Shown: positions 55,441 to 64,000 of the stretch, in pieces
Layout: every line of letters starts with the position of its first letter
Numbering within the stretch: the first letter of the stretch is position 1
Assembly (NCBI GenBank): GCA_039090855.1
Contig: CM077010.1
Location: forward strand, 42,240,905 to 42,304,904
Length of the DNA stretch: 64,000 bases
Direction: 5' to 3'
Source of the DNA: Macrothele yani
Taxonomy: Eukaryota > Arthropoda > Arachnida > Araneae > Macrothelidae
The notes under the pieces: model-generated
The model's database searches: none
What the model was told of the DNA's origin: nothing
What the model saw: only the letters and a program-made list of their open reading frames with translations
Position numbers and translations under genes: made by a program

Positions 55441-56775
55441 ACAGCCATGAAATACACCCACTCCATTCCCATGAATAACAGGAAATCATTTCTTTGTAAT
55501 CTTTCGTTTTAACGTACACTAAACCACTTGAAACAAAAGTCCTGGGAAAAACATGAAAAAAAAGACCGTTATGTTGGAAAAAAAAAAGAATTATACGCGT
55601 ACAAAATGTATCAATTATTTGAAAAAAAAAATCAACGCTATGCGGATATAATGTACTCATTCATGGGTTAAGTACACAAGACTGGAGTAATTCACTTTAA
55701 AAAATAACGAAAAGCAAAATAAAATATATTTCCTCTTTAAAACAAATGTAGTTTCGGACAGCTGAAAAGAAAACAGAATGTGACATGAACGGGTAAATAT
55801 ATTAATTCAACAATCGCCTTTCAAGACGACAGGGACAGCACGAAATTTAAGAAAACCCCTGCAAGTTGGCACACTCGTTGAAAATGAGTGAAGTTCCCTT
55901 AAGGTTAAAAAAAAAACAAAAAAAAAACAATCGTTACGTTGAAAAATAAATTTGTGAATTATATGAGACTTACATTTATGAAAAATACCTCGCAATATTG
56001 TAAAATGAAAAAGAGAATCATCGTTACACATTCCGCAGAAAAGAGACTCAGCTTCAAGCACATGCTTGCGTGTGGCAAATCAGTCGCGTTGGTAGAGAGC
56101 TCGCCTCTCACGCCGACAGCCGAACGGACGTTTTTTCCGGACTCTTTGATAAAATTTCCCAGTAAGGCAGAAGTTTTCTAAGGCGAAAAAAAAATTAGTT
56201 GTAGCTGCGGGAACCTGTAGGTTAATCTTTAATTATTTTTTTTTATGGCTACTGCTGGGAAATTGGAGGACAAGATTCGGCAAGCAGTCAGTTACGTCAC
56301 GTTATTTCTGGCTGCCATCATTTATGGCATGTGCTTGCAGGGCTGCTTAAGGGCCACTTGTGGCAGCTATTGCCTGTGATGGATAACTGATGGTCCTGTT
56401 GTGGCATATGAAAACTGATGGGGGTACCAACTGTTTGCCAGCTGCTGGGAGTTCTGTTGGCCTCCCGGGCATTTTATTGACGGTTAGGCAACGGCAACAT
56501 AGTGCTGGGCCAGGAATACTATTTGGGGTGCGCGGACATTTATTGCTACGGGGAAGGTATTTTATTTTCAGAATGCATTTTACCTTTTTGTTGTTGTTTC
56601 AATAAATAGTTTTTCCTTCGATTTTCTCTTTCTTCAGCCCCTTTTAGCCATTTCGCGCCCCCTTAGGGGGGTTGCGCCCCAGAGGTTAAGAATCACTGTC
56701 AAATGTAAAATATGCCTCATAGTATGCAAGCATTATTTAAAATCTTTCATCTGTATAATTTTGCTGTTCTCAAAT
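55441..56775. other. No gene recognised
   Basis: A-rich and repeat-like DNA; see the possible hAT-derived element spanning most of it. Confidence 0.3.
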
Positions 56776-56776
56776 A

Positions 56777-57895
56777 CACCGATGAGTCACTACATTATGA
56801 CCAACCCCAGCCTAGAGAAAGGAGCGCGCCTGAAGAACGAACGGTGCCGCATGTAAAGTTCACAGAGCAGTATATATAAAACCCGTGAACCGGCGTTCGG
56901 TTAGTAGAGAGTTCGGATTCAGAATAGGAAAAGTTGCCGATTTATCGGAATTTGATAAGGACAAATTCTGATAGCACGGCGCCTCGCAACTACGATCTCG
57001 GAAACGGCGCGGCTTGTATATTATTCAAGTGCTGCTGTATTTAGTACGTATCAATATTGGGGCACAGATGTGCACAGCGACCGAAGGGCCAGAGTGCGAC
57101 AAATCACCCACAGCTACAAAATCAGGGCAATGTGTCACAGCACACAGTTCATCGCAGCCTTCTGCGCATGGACCTGCGCAGAGGAAAGCCCTGTCGGGTA
57201 CTTATGCTCACTGTACGTCATCGCCAACAACGCATGAAATGGGTCCAAGATCATCGAGATTGAACCGTGGAAGATTGGAAGAAAGTTGCGGTGCCTGACG
57301 AATCAAGATTGCTGGTGCATCACGTAGACGGCCGAGCGTGGATACGTCGATTACCAACGGAGGCTATGGCACCTGGATGCACTGTTGGGCGGAAACAGGC
57401 CGGCGGCGGAGGTGTTATGTTTTGGGCGATGTTTTCTTGGGACTCTTTAGGCCCCGTTATCCCAATAGCACAATCTCTGACAGTTGTCAGATATCTGAAC
57501 ATCATTGTGGACCAAGTTCACCCATTCATGACAACTATGTTCCCTGCTGGTGATGGCCATTACCAACAGAATAATGTGCCAAACTACACTGCCAAAATCG
57601 ATAAGTAGTGGTTCGGGGATAATGCTATTGACTTTCTGTTAATTCCCTGGCCTTCAAATTCACCTACCCAATCGGACATTCGGGGTTCGACTTGAAAAAG
57701 CGGGTTCACCCTAAATCACCACCATCCGGAAATGTACGGGAACTGGAGGAGCTGCTGTTGACATCATGGTAGCAGATACCACAGGATACTTATCGCCACC
57801 TCATCTAATTGATGCCTCGCCGAGTGGCCGCTGTTTTGCGGTCTAAAGGAGGTCCTAGAGCTTATTAGGAAGGAGGTCATAATGTAAGACATCGA
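56777..57895 (+). pseudogene. Tc1-like transposon and transposase, same subfamily as 38796
   Basis: A TA (56775-56776) and CACCGATGAGTCACTACATT / ATGACCA begin the element. The right end repeat is GGTCATAATGTA..GACATCG near 57875-57894. The protein has NVSQHTVHRSLLRMDLRRG, MEDWKKVAVPDESRLLVHHV (first acid), GCTVGRKQAGGGGVMFWAMF, VRYLNIIVDQVHPFMTTMFP, and a second block HYQQNNVPNYTA in which the catalytic aspartate is asparagine. The third-acid region (SPTQSD) is ruined. Inactive. Confidence 0.85.
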
Positions 57896-57920
57896 AAAAC
57901 ATTCGTGCTGAGCAAGACAA

Positions 57921-58353
57921 TGAATTGAAGTTCTTGAAACTGTTTTTGCACGATAAAATGTAGTTAAAAGCTGATGATAAATTAAAAGACTTTACTAAGC
58001 ACAATTAAAACATCACAGTTAAAAAACACAAGACCTTTCGGAACCGCATCGGTCCCATCCTCAGATGTAACACAATCACACAATACATGAAGGAACAATG
58101 ATATAAGTACATCGAAGGAACAAGTAACTACGCCACCTCATCACGTGACTAATTTCCTGATGTACTTATATCATTGTTCCTTCATGTATTGTGTGATTGT
58201 GTTACATCTGAGGATGGGACCGATGCGGTTCCGAAAGGTCTTATGTTTTTTAACTGTGATGTTTTAATTGTGCTTAGTAAAGTCTTTTAATTTATCATCA
58301 GCTTTTCACTACATTTTTTATCGTGCAAAAACAGTTTCGAGAACTTCAATTCA
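57921..58353. repeat. 430-bp palindrome (foldback) inside a Tc1 end
   Basis: Arm 57921-58113 and arm 58159-58353 are inverted copies with few differences, around a 45-nt loop. Each arm contains CTGAGGATGGGACCGATGCG / GTTCCGAAAGGTC (plus strand at 58208-58241), a stem closed by CTGAGGA and GAAA. The palindrome is flanked by two versions of the Tc1 right end repeat (57875-57894 and 58354-58380). Confidence 0.9.
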
Positions 58354-58382
58354 AGGTCATAATCTAATGACTTATCGGTGTA

Positions 58383-59604
58383 CACTGAAGAGCAATTGAA
58401 TTAGAGACAGCTGGCGTTATGCAAATGTGGCGCTGTGGGCGGCCCTGTAAACGGAAACGACATGACGTATGCAGCGATCCGACAATATAAGGAGTGATGC
58501 GACGGGAATCAGTAAGAGTCGGACGTAGTATGGGTAAGACGAAGGATCTAATTTGATCGTGGTCAAATTGTCGGGGACCATCGAATGGGTCACTCCATCT
58601 CGGAAGTCGTGCAGACACTGGAATTTTCATGAGCCACTGTGTCACGGGTGCAACGCCGTGAGTACATCGAATCCGGTAAAACCATCCCTGCAAGGACCAA
58701 CTGCCGTATACAACAGCGTGTGGTTGAGCGGGGTCATCGTCGGCTAGCTCGCATTGTAACAGCGGATAGACGGGCCACAGTGCAAGAAATCACTGGGCAA
58801 TTTAACGCTGGTGCACAAAAACATGTAAGCAGCCACACCATCCAGAACCATCTCCTCGCTATGGGGTACAGAAGCCATCGTACCACGAGGGTACCGCTGC
58901 TGACTGCACATCACAGGGTGCAAAGGTTAGCATGGACGCGGGAACATCGCCACTAGATCCTAGACATGTGGAAAAACGTTGCCCGGACTGATGAGTCCAG
59001 ATTCACGGTGGTACTTGCGGATGGCAGAATACGAGTACGGCGCAAACCACATGAAGAGACGGATCCTTCTTGCCAGCAGGGTACTCTTCAAGCTGTTGAA
59101 GGTAGCATTCTCGTCTTTGGACAGTTTACGTGGACTGAAATGAATGGGACCCCTGGCACGTGTGACGTCGTTCCTCACAGGTCAACGTTACCGGGATATC
59201 CTGGACGACCATTTGCTCTCGTTTGTGCGTCTTCAACATCCCACTGGGGACCTCATGCTGCAATAAGACAATGCACCGTGCCATCGCTCCCGAATTGTAT
59301 CCGAATGGTCAGATGAAAACTCTACCGACGTGACCTTGCTTCCTTGGTCAGCTAGGTCACCTGACCTCAATCCCTTCGAGCACATCTGGGATGCCATCGA
59401 GAGAGATGTTCGAGGCTCTGGCCGCCCTCCATCAAATCTTGGTGAACTGTGGGAGCTTGTTCAGGGGTCGTGAAAACGTATAGCTTCCCAACGCTTCCTG
59501 TGTCTTGTCGAGTCCATGCCGAAACGAATCGCCGCCGTCATCAGGGCGAAAGGTGGTGCTACACGTTACTAGACATGTATCTCTAATTCAATTGCACTTC
59601 AGTG
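58383..59604 (+). mobile_element. Near-complete Tc1-like transposon, sister of 8709
   Basis: Ends CACTGAAGAGCAATTGAATT and complement CACTGAAGTGCAATTGAATT, with TA at 58381-58382 and 59605-59606. It aligns along its whole length with 8709-9918. Confidence 0.92.
58530..59572 (+). pseudogene. Tc1-like transposase, frameshifted
   Basis: The start MGKTKDL is followed by a five-base deletion relative to the 8709 copy, shifting the frame within ten codons. Later blocks are clear: RRLARIVTADRRATVQEITG, HVSSHTIQNHLLAMGYRSHR, the first acid NVARTDESRFTVVLADGRIR, a second block in which DNAPCH is preceded by a stop, and a third SPDLNPFEHIWDAIERDVRG. The end is GGATRY and stop at 59570-59572. The two copies carry different lesions, so both derive from a once-active parent. 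Confidence 0.9.
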
Positions 59605-59606
59605 TA

Positions 59607-60530
59607 TACTGCTCGATATAGGAAATGCCACATTAGAAAGGATTTCTTGAAGCGCCTTCTAAACTGGTGAGAATGTGTCGAAGGTTAGGTTATGTAAATA
59701 ATTGCAGTTGTGCATGTATCACGCGATAGGTGAGGGTAGTAAATAAGAAAAAAGAAAAAAAAGGGTAAACTACTCGGTGTTGCTGTTTCCTTATCCTCGT
59801 GCGGGCGTATCTGGAACGCTGCATCGGATTAACCTCGGTTGCGAAATCACCTATGAGAAATGAGTGTGGCTGGGCGACGTTATCCAGAATCCTACCATCA
59901 CAAAAACGCGCTTACCAGGCGGCTTCATCATACGGTAATGTACGATTAGTTGGTCCCTGCGCCTTACCGCGATGCAACAGCAGAATGTGGCGACAGGATG
60001 GTGACATAATACTGGTATCCCCTCTTTTCGAAAATTCGTTTTCCGCCACTTTGCTTTTACGGAAGGCCTACAATTAGTACCCGGTTTTCTCTAACCGAAA
60101 GAAATCTGTAGACGATTTCCGCTTTTACGAAGCAGGCGAAAAGCGAAAATAGCATTTGTTTCGCAGCGAGCCGTTATGGAGGTGTGGCGCACCCCAGAGC
60201 AGCGAGAGTGGCGCCGACAAGCTCCTTTCTCGAGAACTACACTCAAATAAAAAATAATAAAAACGCATAAAAGGAAATTCTGACAAAAACTCAATCTTTC
60301 CCTTTACAGACGCCTACTTGAAGCACCGAAACTTACGCAGCCATCTCCTAGTTTTCATACATAGTGCTACAAAAACCTTGTCGGTAGTCCTATCTCTTTG
60401 CATAGGAAGTTATAGAATCCCTTTTATCTGTCTAATCCTTGTTGGTAGAAAGCTGCCGGTACTTTCTGATCACTGACCACTCGGGTTAGAAATATCCACC
60501 GTAGTTTCTGATCAGTTCATTCACTGTGAG
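59607..60530. other. No gene recognised
   Basis: No repeat or gene seen until about 60420, where TTTCTGATCA-type words begin that also form the array at 62095-62395. Confidence 0.3.
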
Positions 60531-60534
60531 TTCA

Positions 60535-60574
60535 CTGCTTCGGAAAATGTTCTGTGGGACATTTTCCGAAGCAG
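60535..60574. repeat. 16-bp perfect hairpin at the end of the transposase gene
   Basis: CTGCTTCGGAAAATGT, loop TCTGTGGG, then the exact complement. The right arm is the last part of the transposase reading frame and the left arm is an inverted duplicate of it. Confidence 0.9.
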
Positions 60575-61556
60575 TTGCTTAGTGATACGAGAGAAAGCAC
60601 TGCTTGTTTAAGTTCATCAGTGGTTTGGCAGCGCTGCTGTGCAACAACCTCTTTTATGAAACCCCAAAGGGCATTATCCCACGTTGAGAGATCTGGGCTT
60701 CGAGGTGGCCATTTAAGTGGATCGGGCAGCACTGCCAAACCTCGGCCGATCCAACTATCCCGAAAGACCTCACAAAGGTTTTCTGGAATACCGATTGCGT
60801 AATGGGCGGATGCCCCATCCTGTTGGAACCATACGTCATTCAAAATGCCAAGATTTCCAAGTTGTGGCACAAACCAGGTTTGCAGCATGTCCAGATAAGT
60901 TGTCTGATTCACTGGACCATCAAAGTAATACGAATCAAACAGATGTAGATTATTCATTGCAGCCCATATCATGACATGCGGAGGATGATGTTCCAATTCT
61001 TCGACATAATGTGAGTTTTCTTTGGACCGGAATACAACGTTCCGTGATCGACAGTTGCGGTATATCGCGCATTCACCACTGAAAATTACCTTTCCCACGT
61101 TGAAATTGTGGCAAATGTCTGAAGCATCATTGCACATGCATCCCGTCTGCGGTTTAAATCGATGTCTGATAACTCCCGAACGAATATTGGGCGATATGCG
61201 TGCAAATTCAGGTCATTCTTCATGTGCTTACGCAGTGTCGATCGTGGTATTCCAAGCTCCGCTGATCGTTTGCGGAGCGACTTCGTCGGTGACCTGATAA
61301 CTGATTCCTCGACCGCTTTACACTGTTGCACTCTGGTTGATGGTCTTCCCGTTCGTGGTTTATCCTTGATGTTGCCTGCTTCGAAGAGTTTATGTTCCCA
61401 CCGCAGAAAAGTCTGTTTTGGAGGGGCCTCTTTGTCGAATCGTTGTTGGAAATCGGCGCGCACGTCACGCCTTGTCTTTCCTGTGTGTGGACGTTCGTGT
61501 ACCTAGACACTGTCAAGAATCCGCTGTTCCAGGGTGTATTCGCTGGTGTCACACAT
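60537..61556 (-). pseudogene. Tc1/mariner-superfamily transposase, broken, well preserved
   Basis: From ATG at 61556 the minus strand reads MCDTSEYTLEQRILDSV, stop, then FQQRFDKEAPPKQTFLRWEH, KPRTGRPSTR, RSPTKSLRKRSAELGIPRST (helix-turn-helix), then in another frame KVIFSGECAIYR (first block), PPHVMIWAAMNNLHLFD, TYLDMLQTWFVPQLGNLGIL, VWFQQDGASAHYA (second acid) and WPPRSPDLSTWDNALWGFIK (third). The first catalytic aspartate is glycine here (FSGE where relatives have FSDE). The family is a common arthropod IS630-type branch. A frameshift near 61100 and the missing acid make it inactive. Confidence 0.9.
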
Positions 61557-61671
61557 GGTTCCGGTACCTAATCTGTAAATAAACACAATACAGACCATAA
61601 CTCCGCATATACATCATACAACAGATACATAGCTCACTTGCATTTCTTATTACAGGAGGGGTGGGGGGGGG

Positions 61672-61697
61672 GTCAACAAGACATTGTAGACACCCTG
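61672..61697 (-). repeat. Right terminal repeat of the transposon at 60537
   Basis: The complement begins CAGGGTGTCTACAATGTC, with TA at 61698-61699. A matching left tip is not visible, probably lost in the rearrangement that made the hairpin at 60535. A G homopolymer (61662-61672) lies just inside. Confidence 0.65.
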
Positions 61698-61745
61698 TAC
61701 CTTCTCATACGTTTATGCATTCGGAGCCCAAAGCGGCAAACTCTG

Positions 61746-62052
61746 ATAAGATGTAGAGGATTTTAGGATGGGAGTGTCTGATCCCAGGTCTTAAACAACC
61801 GTTAGAAAGAGGAAGTTAGGAGACTTGTGCTAGAGCACTCGATACGAAAGTGACACGGAAGCAAAGTAGAAAGGGGGAATAAAACGCCTTTATTTAATAC
61901 CGGGAGCCAGTACCCCGGTCCGACGGCTTAACGTGCCCATCCAACGCACCACGGCGGATATTTAGTGGTTCGAGCTTTCGAACCTGCGTGGGATCGAACC
62001 TGAGGTTTCTCCGTTACAGGCACGAAGGTTGACCACTAGGCCATCCGCGGCC
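61746..62052 (-). repeat. SINE-B, copy 3, with target duplication
   Basis: Minus-strand copy with the same body as at 27603 and 43618. CAAACTCTG flanks it (61737-61745 and 62053-62061). B box complement GGGATCGAACCTGAGG. Confidence 0.92.
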
Positions 62053-62094
62053 CAAACTCTGCTCATGAAAGTAGATAGCTGCACAGTAATTTAT

Positions 62095-62395
62095 CACGAG
62101 TCATTGAGAGTAGGAAGCTTCATGATACTCTCTGATCAGTTTAATCATCGAGAATACAAAGCTGCGCTGGGCTTTCTGATCAGTACGATAATTGAGAGTA
62201 AAAAAGCTTCATGGAACCTTCTAATCAGCTTATTCATTCAGAGCAGAAAGCCACACGATTCTTTCTGGTCAGTATAATCATTAAGATTTGGAAATTGCAG
62301 AATGTCTTTCGTCAGTTTAATCACTGAGATAAGAAATCTCGAACGATGCATTCTGGTGAGTTTAATCATTGAAAGTACGTACTATAGAAGAGACA
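62095..62395. repeat. Tandem array of about 50-60-bp units
   Basis: Words TTTCTGATCAGTTTAATCAT and TGAGAGTAAAAAGCTTCATG recur about five to six times with strong divergence. Similar words at 60440-60530 lie on the other side of the transposon and SINE-B, suggesting one array split by these insertions. Confidence 0.75.
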
Positions 62396-62399
62396 ACTT

Positions 62400-63565
62400 G
62401 AATTTCCAAGAAAAATATTAATGAAACAGATCTAAGAAAATTTTTGGGAATTGTTTTTTCTGTGTTAGGAAGACCTATACCAGAATATGCCGTTGATGCT
62501 TCTCCCATAATAAGTCGTTACTAAATTTAGACTCTTTAAAGTGGACATACATTTTCAGAACACCAGAATTGTTTCAAAACTAATCAATTCCTTTGCTCGT
62601 GATGTCGCTTTTAATTAGCAATGTAGCCATACATTTGGAAGGATGCACTGAGGACGATAATTAACATGAGTTCAAAGATGATTATTTACTTATAGATTAA
62701 TTTGTGATGAGATGCTCACGAATGCTTCCGTACAAGAATTCTTAAGATTGTGTTTGAGTAAAGATGCCGTCGACGCTGCGACAGTAAACTCTGCTTTAAA
62801 AATATCTTCGATAATGAAATCAGCAGGACTTACGCTAGGAGAAAAAAAGGTCATTTGAGTGCCTCCAGAATTAGAAAAGTTGATGCTTGAAGAAACTGTT
62901 GGAGATTATATTCAAACAAATAAACAAACAACAACAACAACAAAAAAAAAAAAAAGACGAAGAAAATCACCTCTGCTATTTCGCAGAAAATCAGCAAGTT
63001 GAAATAGCGGAAAACATTAAGCGAAGATTACATTAAGACATACAAGATATCACGAGTTCTAATAAAAACTTCGTTGCTTTCTCAATATCTATAAGATTTA
63101 GGGTGATTAAAAGGAATTCTACAGCTTTACATCCACAAAAATTAGATTCATCTACGGAATGTTTCACGACAACCACACACACACACACCGAATATGTTGA
63201 TCAAAAGGATTTTTTGCGGCTTCCTACATTCAAAGATTAAACGGATCAAATGTTATCCTGCACCTTTCAACTCCTTGAGATTAGGCTGATCAACAATTAT
63301 CATCTTGCATTCTACATAATACAGTGTGCCTCCGGAAAATGCATTTGGAAAAGATATTTTTTCATCTCATGACTTCTTTTCATACACCCGAAACAAGATG
63401 TGGTTTCTCAGGTTGAGTAATCAACGCTTCAGAATTTTTTTTTAATTTGGCGTTGTGTCTTGTGCCTTGGATGCTTGTACCACGTAAACATGTTTTGATA
63501 TTGAATAAGTACAGGAGTTATTTGCATATAAAAAAGCATAAACATTTCTTATATTTGTTTAAAGC
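62400..63565. other. AT-rich stretch with microsatellites, no gene recognised
   Basis: A CAA/A-rich run at 62918-62955 and an AC run at 63175-63188. No supportable reading frame. Confidence 0.3.
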
Positions 63566-63571
63566 ACTATA

Positions 63572-64000
63572 CACTCACGGACAATGAAATTTGCGCACCA
63601 AGAAGGAAGCATCGGATTGAACTGAAATTTTATGGACGTAATGATATAGATGAGTGATACACATGATGGCAAAAACAGAGCTGCAGGACAATTACAGACG
63701 GATCTGTGGCACGCAGTCCGGTCGTCTTCAATAGCGCGTCGCACCGCCTCGTGCGGCGATACATGCTGCAATACGGTTCGGCATGAAGGCAAACACACGC
63801 CTGATGTTGTCGTGTGGTAGACTGGCCCACACGTGTTGGAGGGTGTGCTCAGCTCCATACACCGGATAGTGCGGCATGGCAATGGCAGCAGCAGGCGTTT
63901 CAGCTGGTCCCACACATTCTCGAAAGGGGACATGTCCAGCGAGCGGGCAGGCCATGGAAGTGTCTGGAAATGACGTAGGCAGTCCTGGGCAACCCGACCA
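63572..64000 (-). pseudogene. Tc1-like transposon, 3' end, running off the right edge
   Basis: TA (63570-63571) precedes the end repeat CACTCACGGACAATGAAATT / TGCGCACC. The minus strand then gives, reading in from the window edge, VAQDCLRHFQTLPWPARSLD, MSPFENVWDQLKRLLLPLP (third catalytic acid, E in FEN) and, after a frame change, TLQHVWASLPHDNIRRVFAF, MPNRIAACIAARGGATRY with stop near 63728. The remaining two thirds are outside the window. The end repeat differs from the other Tc1 subfamilies here. Confidence 0.85.

Larger units (their letters stand above)
54216..56698. mobile_element. Possible non-autonomous hAT element
   Basis: CAGTGTTTCTCTGCC at 54216 and, as complement, CAGTGATTCTTAACC ending 56698 resemble a pair of hAT tips, both followed by GTGGCC/GGGGCGC-type words. 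The flanking 8-mers do not match. The interior has no transposase. It holds 31-bp repeats, a SINE-A and short palindromes. The two tips could also belong to different elements. Confidence 0.35.

Noticed and set aside
60537..61556. Active transposase gene
   Set aside because: A frameshift, an early stop and glycine at the first catalytic position rule it out despite good preservation.
1..64000. CRISPR arrays, operons, ribosomal RNA genes
   Set aside because: The tandem arrays have no spacer structure and the sequence is eukaryotic. No rRNA-like segment was recognised.

Overview
The window looks like a stretch of an arthropod nuclear genome, and I found no host gene in it. The many Tc1/mariner transposase relics and tRNA-derived SINEs, and the style of one DDFTRGR-type Tc1 helix-turn-helix, remind me most of spider or other chelicerate repeats. 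That lineage guess is soft. The sequence is AT-rich and has no operons or prokaryotic signals. Almost all of the annotatable DNA is transposable-element debris, short nested non-autonomous elements and tandem repeats, as expected of intergenic or heterochromatic DNA in a large arthropod genome.

Layout. 1-7.1 kb: two mariner relics; a complete 3.06-kb DNA transposon of a family I cannot assign, with about 330-bp inverted termini and a perfect 8-bp target duplication; a 1.04-kb MITE; and a Tc1 tail. 7.5-11.6 kb: a BED-finger fragment, a small LTR element with a tRNA-like sequence in each LTR, two near-complete Tc1 elements and one Tc1 fragment. 12.1-15.5 kb: a degenerate tandem array of about 150-bp units, interrupted by a MITE with TTA duplications. 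17-22 kb: a non-LTR retrotransposon 3' end, minisatellites and a SINE. 22.6-27.6 kb: a 5-kb ZBED5-like hAT transposon whose coding region is split by a dispersed repeat ('family R') that itself carries a SINE and a TTAA MITE. 27.6-33.2 kb: SINEs, a 55-bp minisatellite and a second family R copy.

34.8-38.8 kb: a CGGBP1-like hAT transposon with a perfect 8-bp duplication, lying inside an older MITE and itself holding a second, intact small LTR element with identical LTRs. 38.8-42.9 kb: Tc1 elements, including two unrelated 5' halves fused together. 41.5-44.3 kb: a nested Tc1-type MITE. 44.7-50.2 kb: foldbacks, an inverted pair of tRNA-like repeats, a 53-bp array, a mariner head and a Tc1. 51.6-53.1 kb: three tandem copies of family R. 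54.2-64 kb: a possible hAT-derived non-autonomous element, Tc1 elements around a 430-bp palindrome, a Tc1/mariner-superfamily element, a SINE, a tandem array, and a Tc1 element that runs off the right edge.

None of the transposases looks intact, so these elements now depend on copies elsewhere if they move at all. The best candidate for something undescribed is the 590-bp LTR element at 36939-37528 with its older relative at 8115-8701. It has 164-bp LTRs, a tRNA-Lys-type primer-binding site, a polypurine tract and 4-bp target duplications, and each LTR contains a 72-nt tRNA-like sequence with perfect A and B boxes about 28 bp downstream of a TATA-like motif. It is organised like the plant Cassandra TRIMs (5S RNA in the LTR) but with a tRNA. 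The second candidate is the unassigned transposon at 1859-4914.
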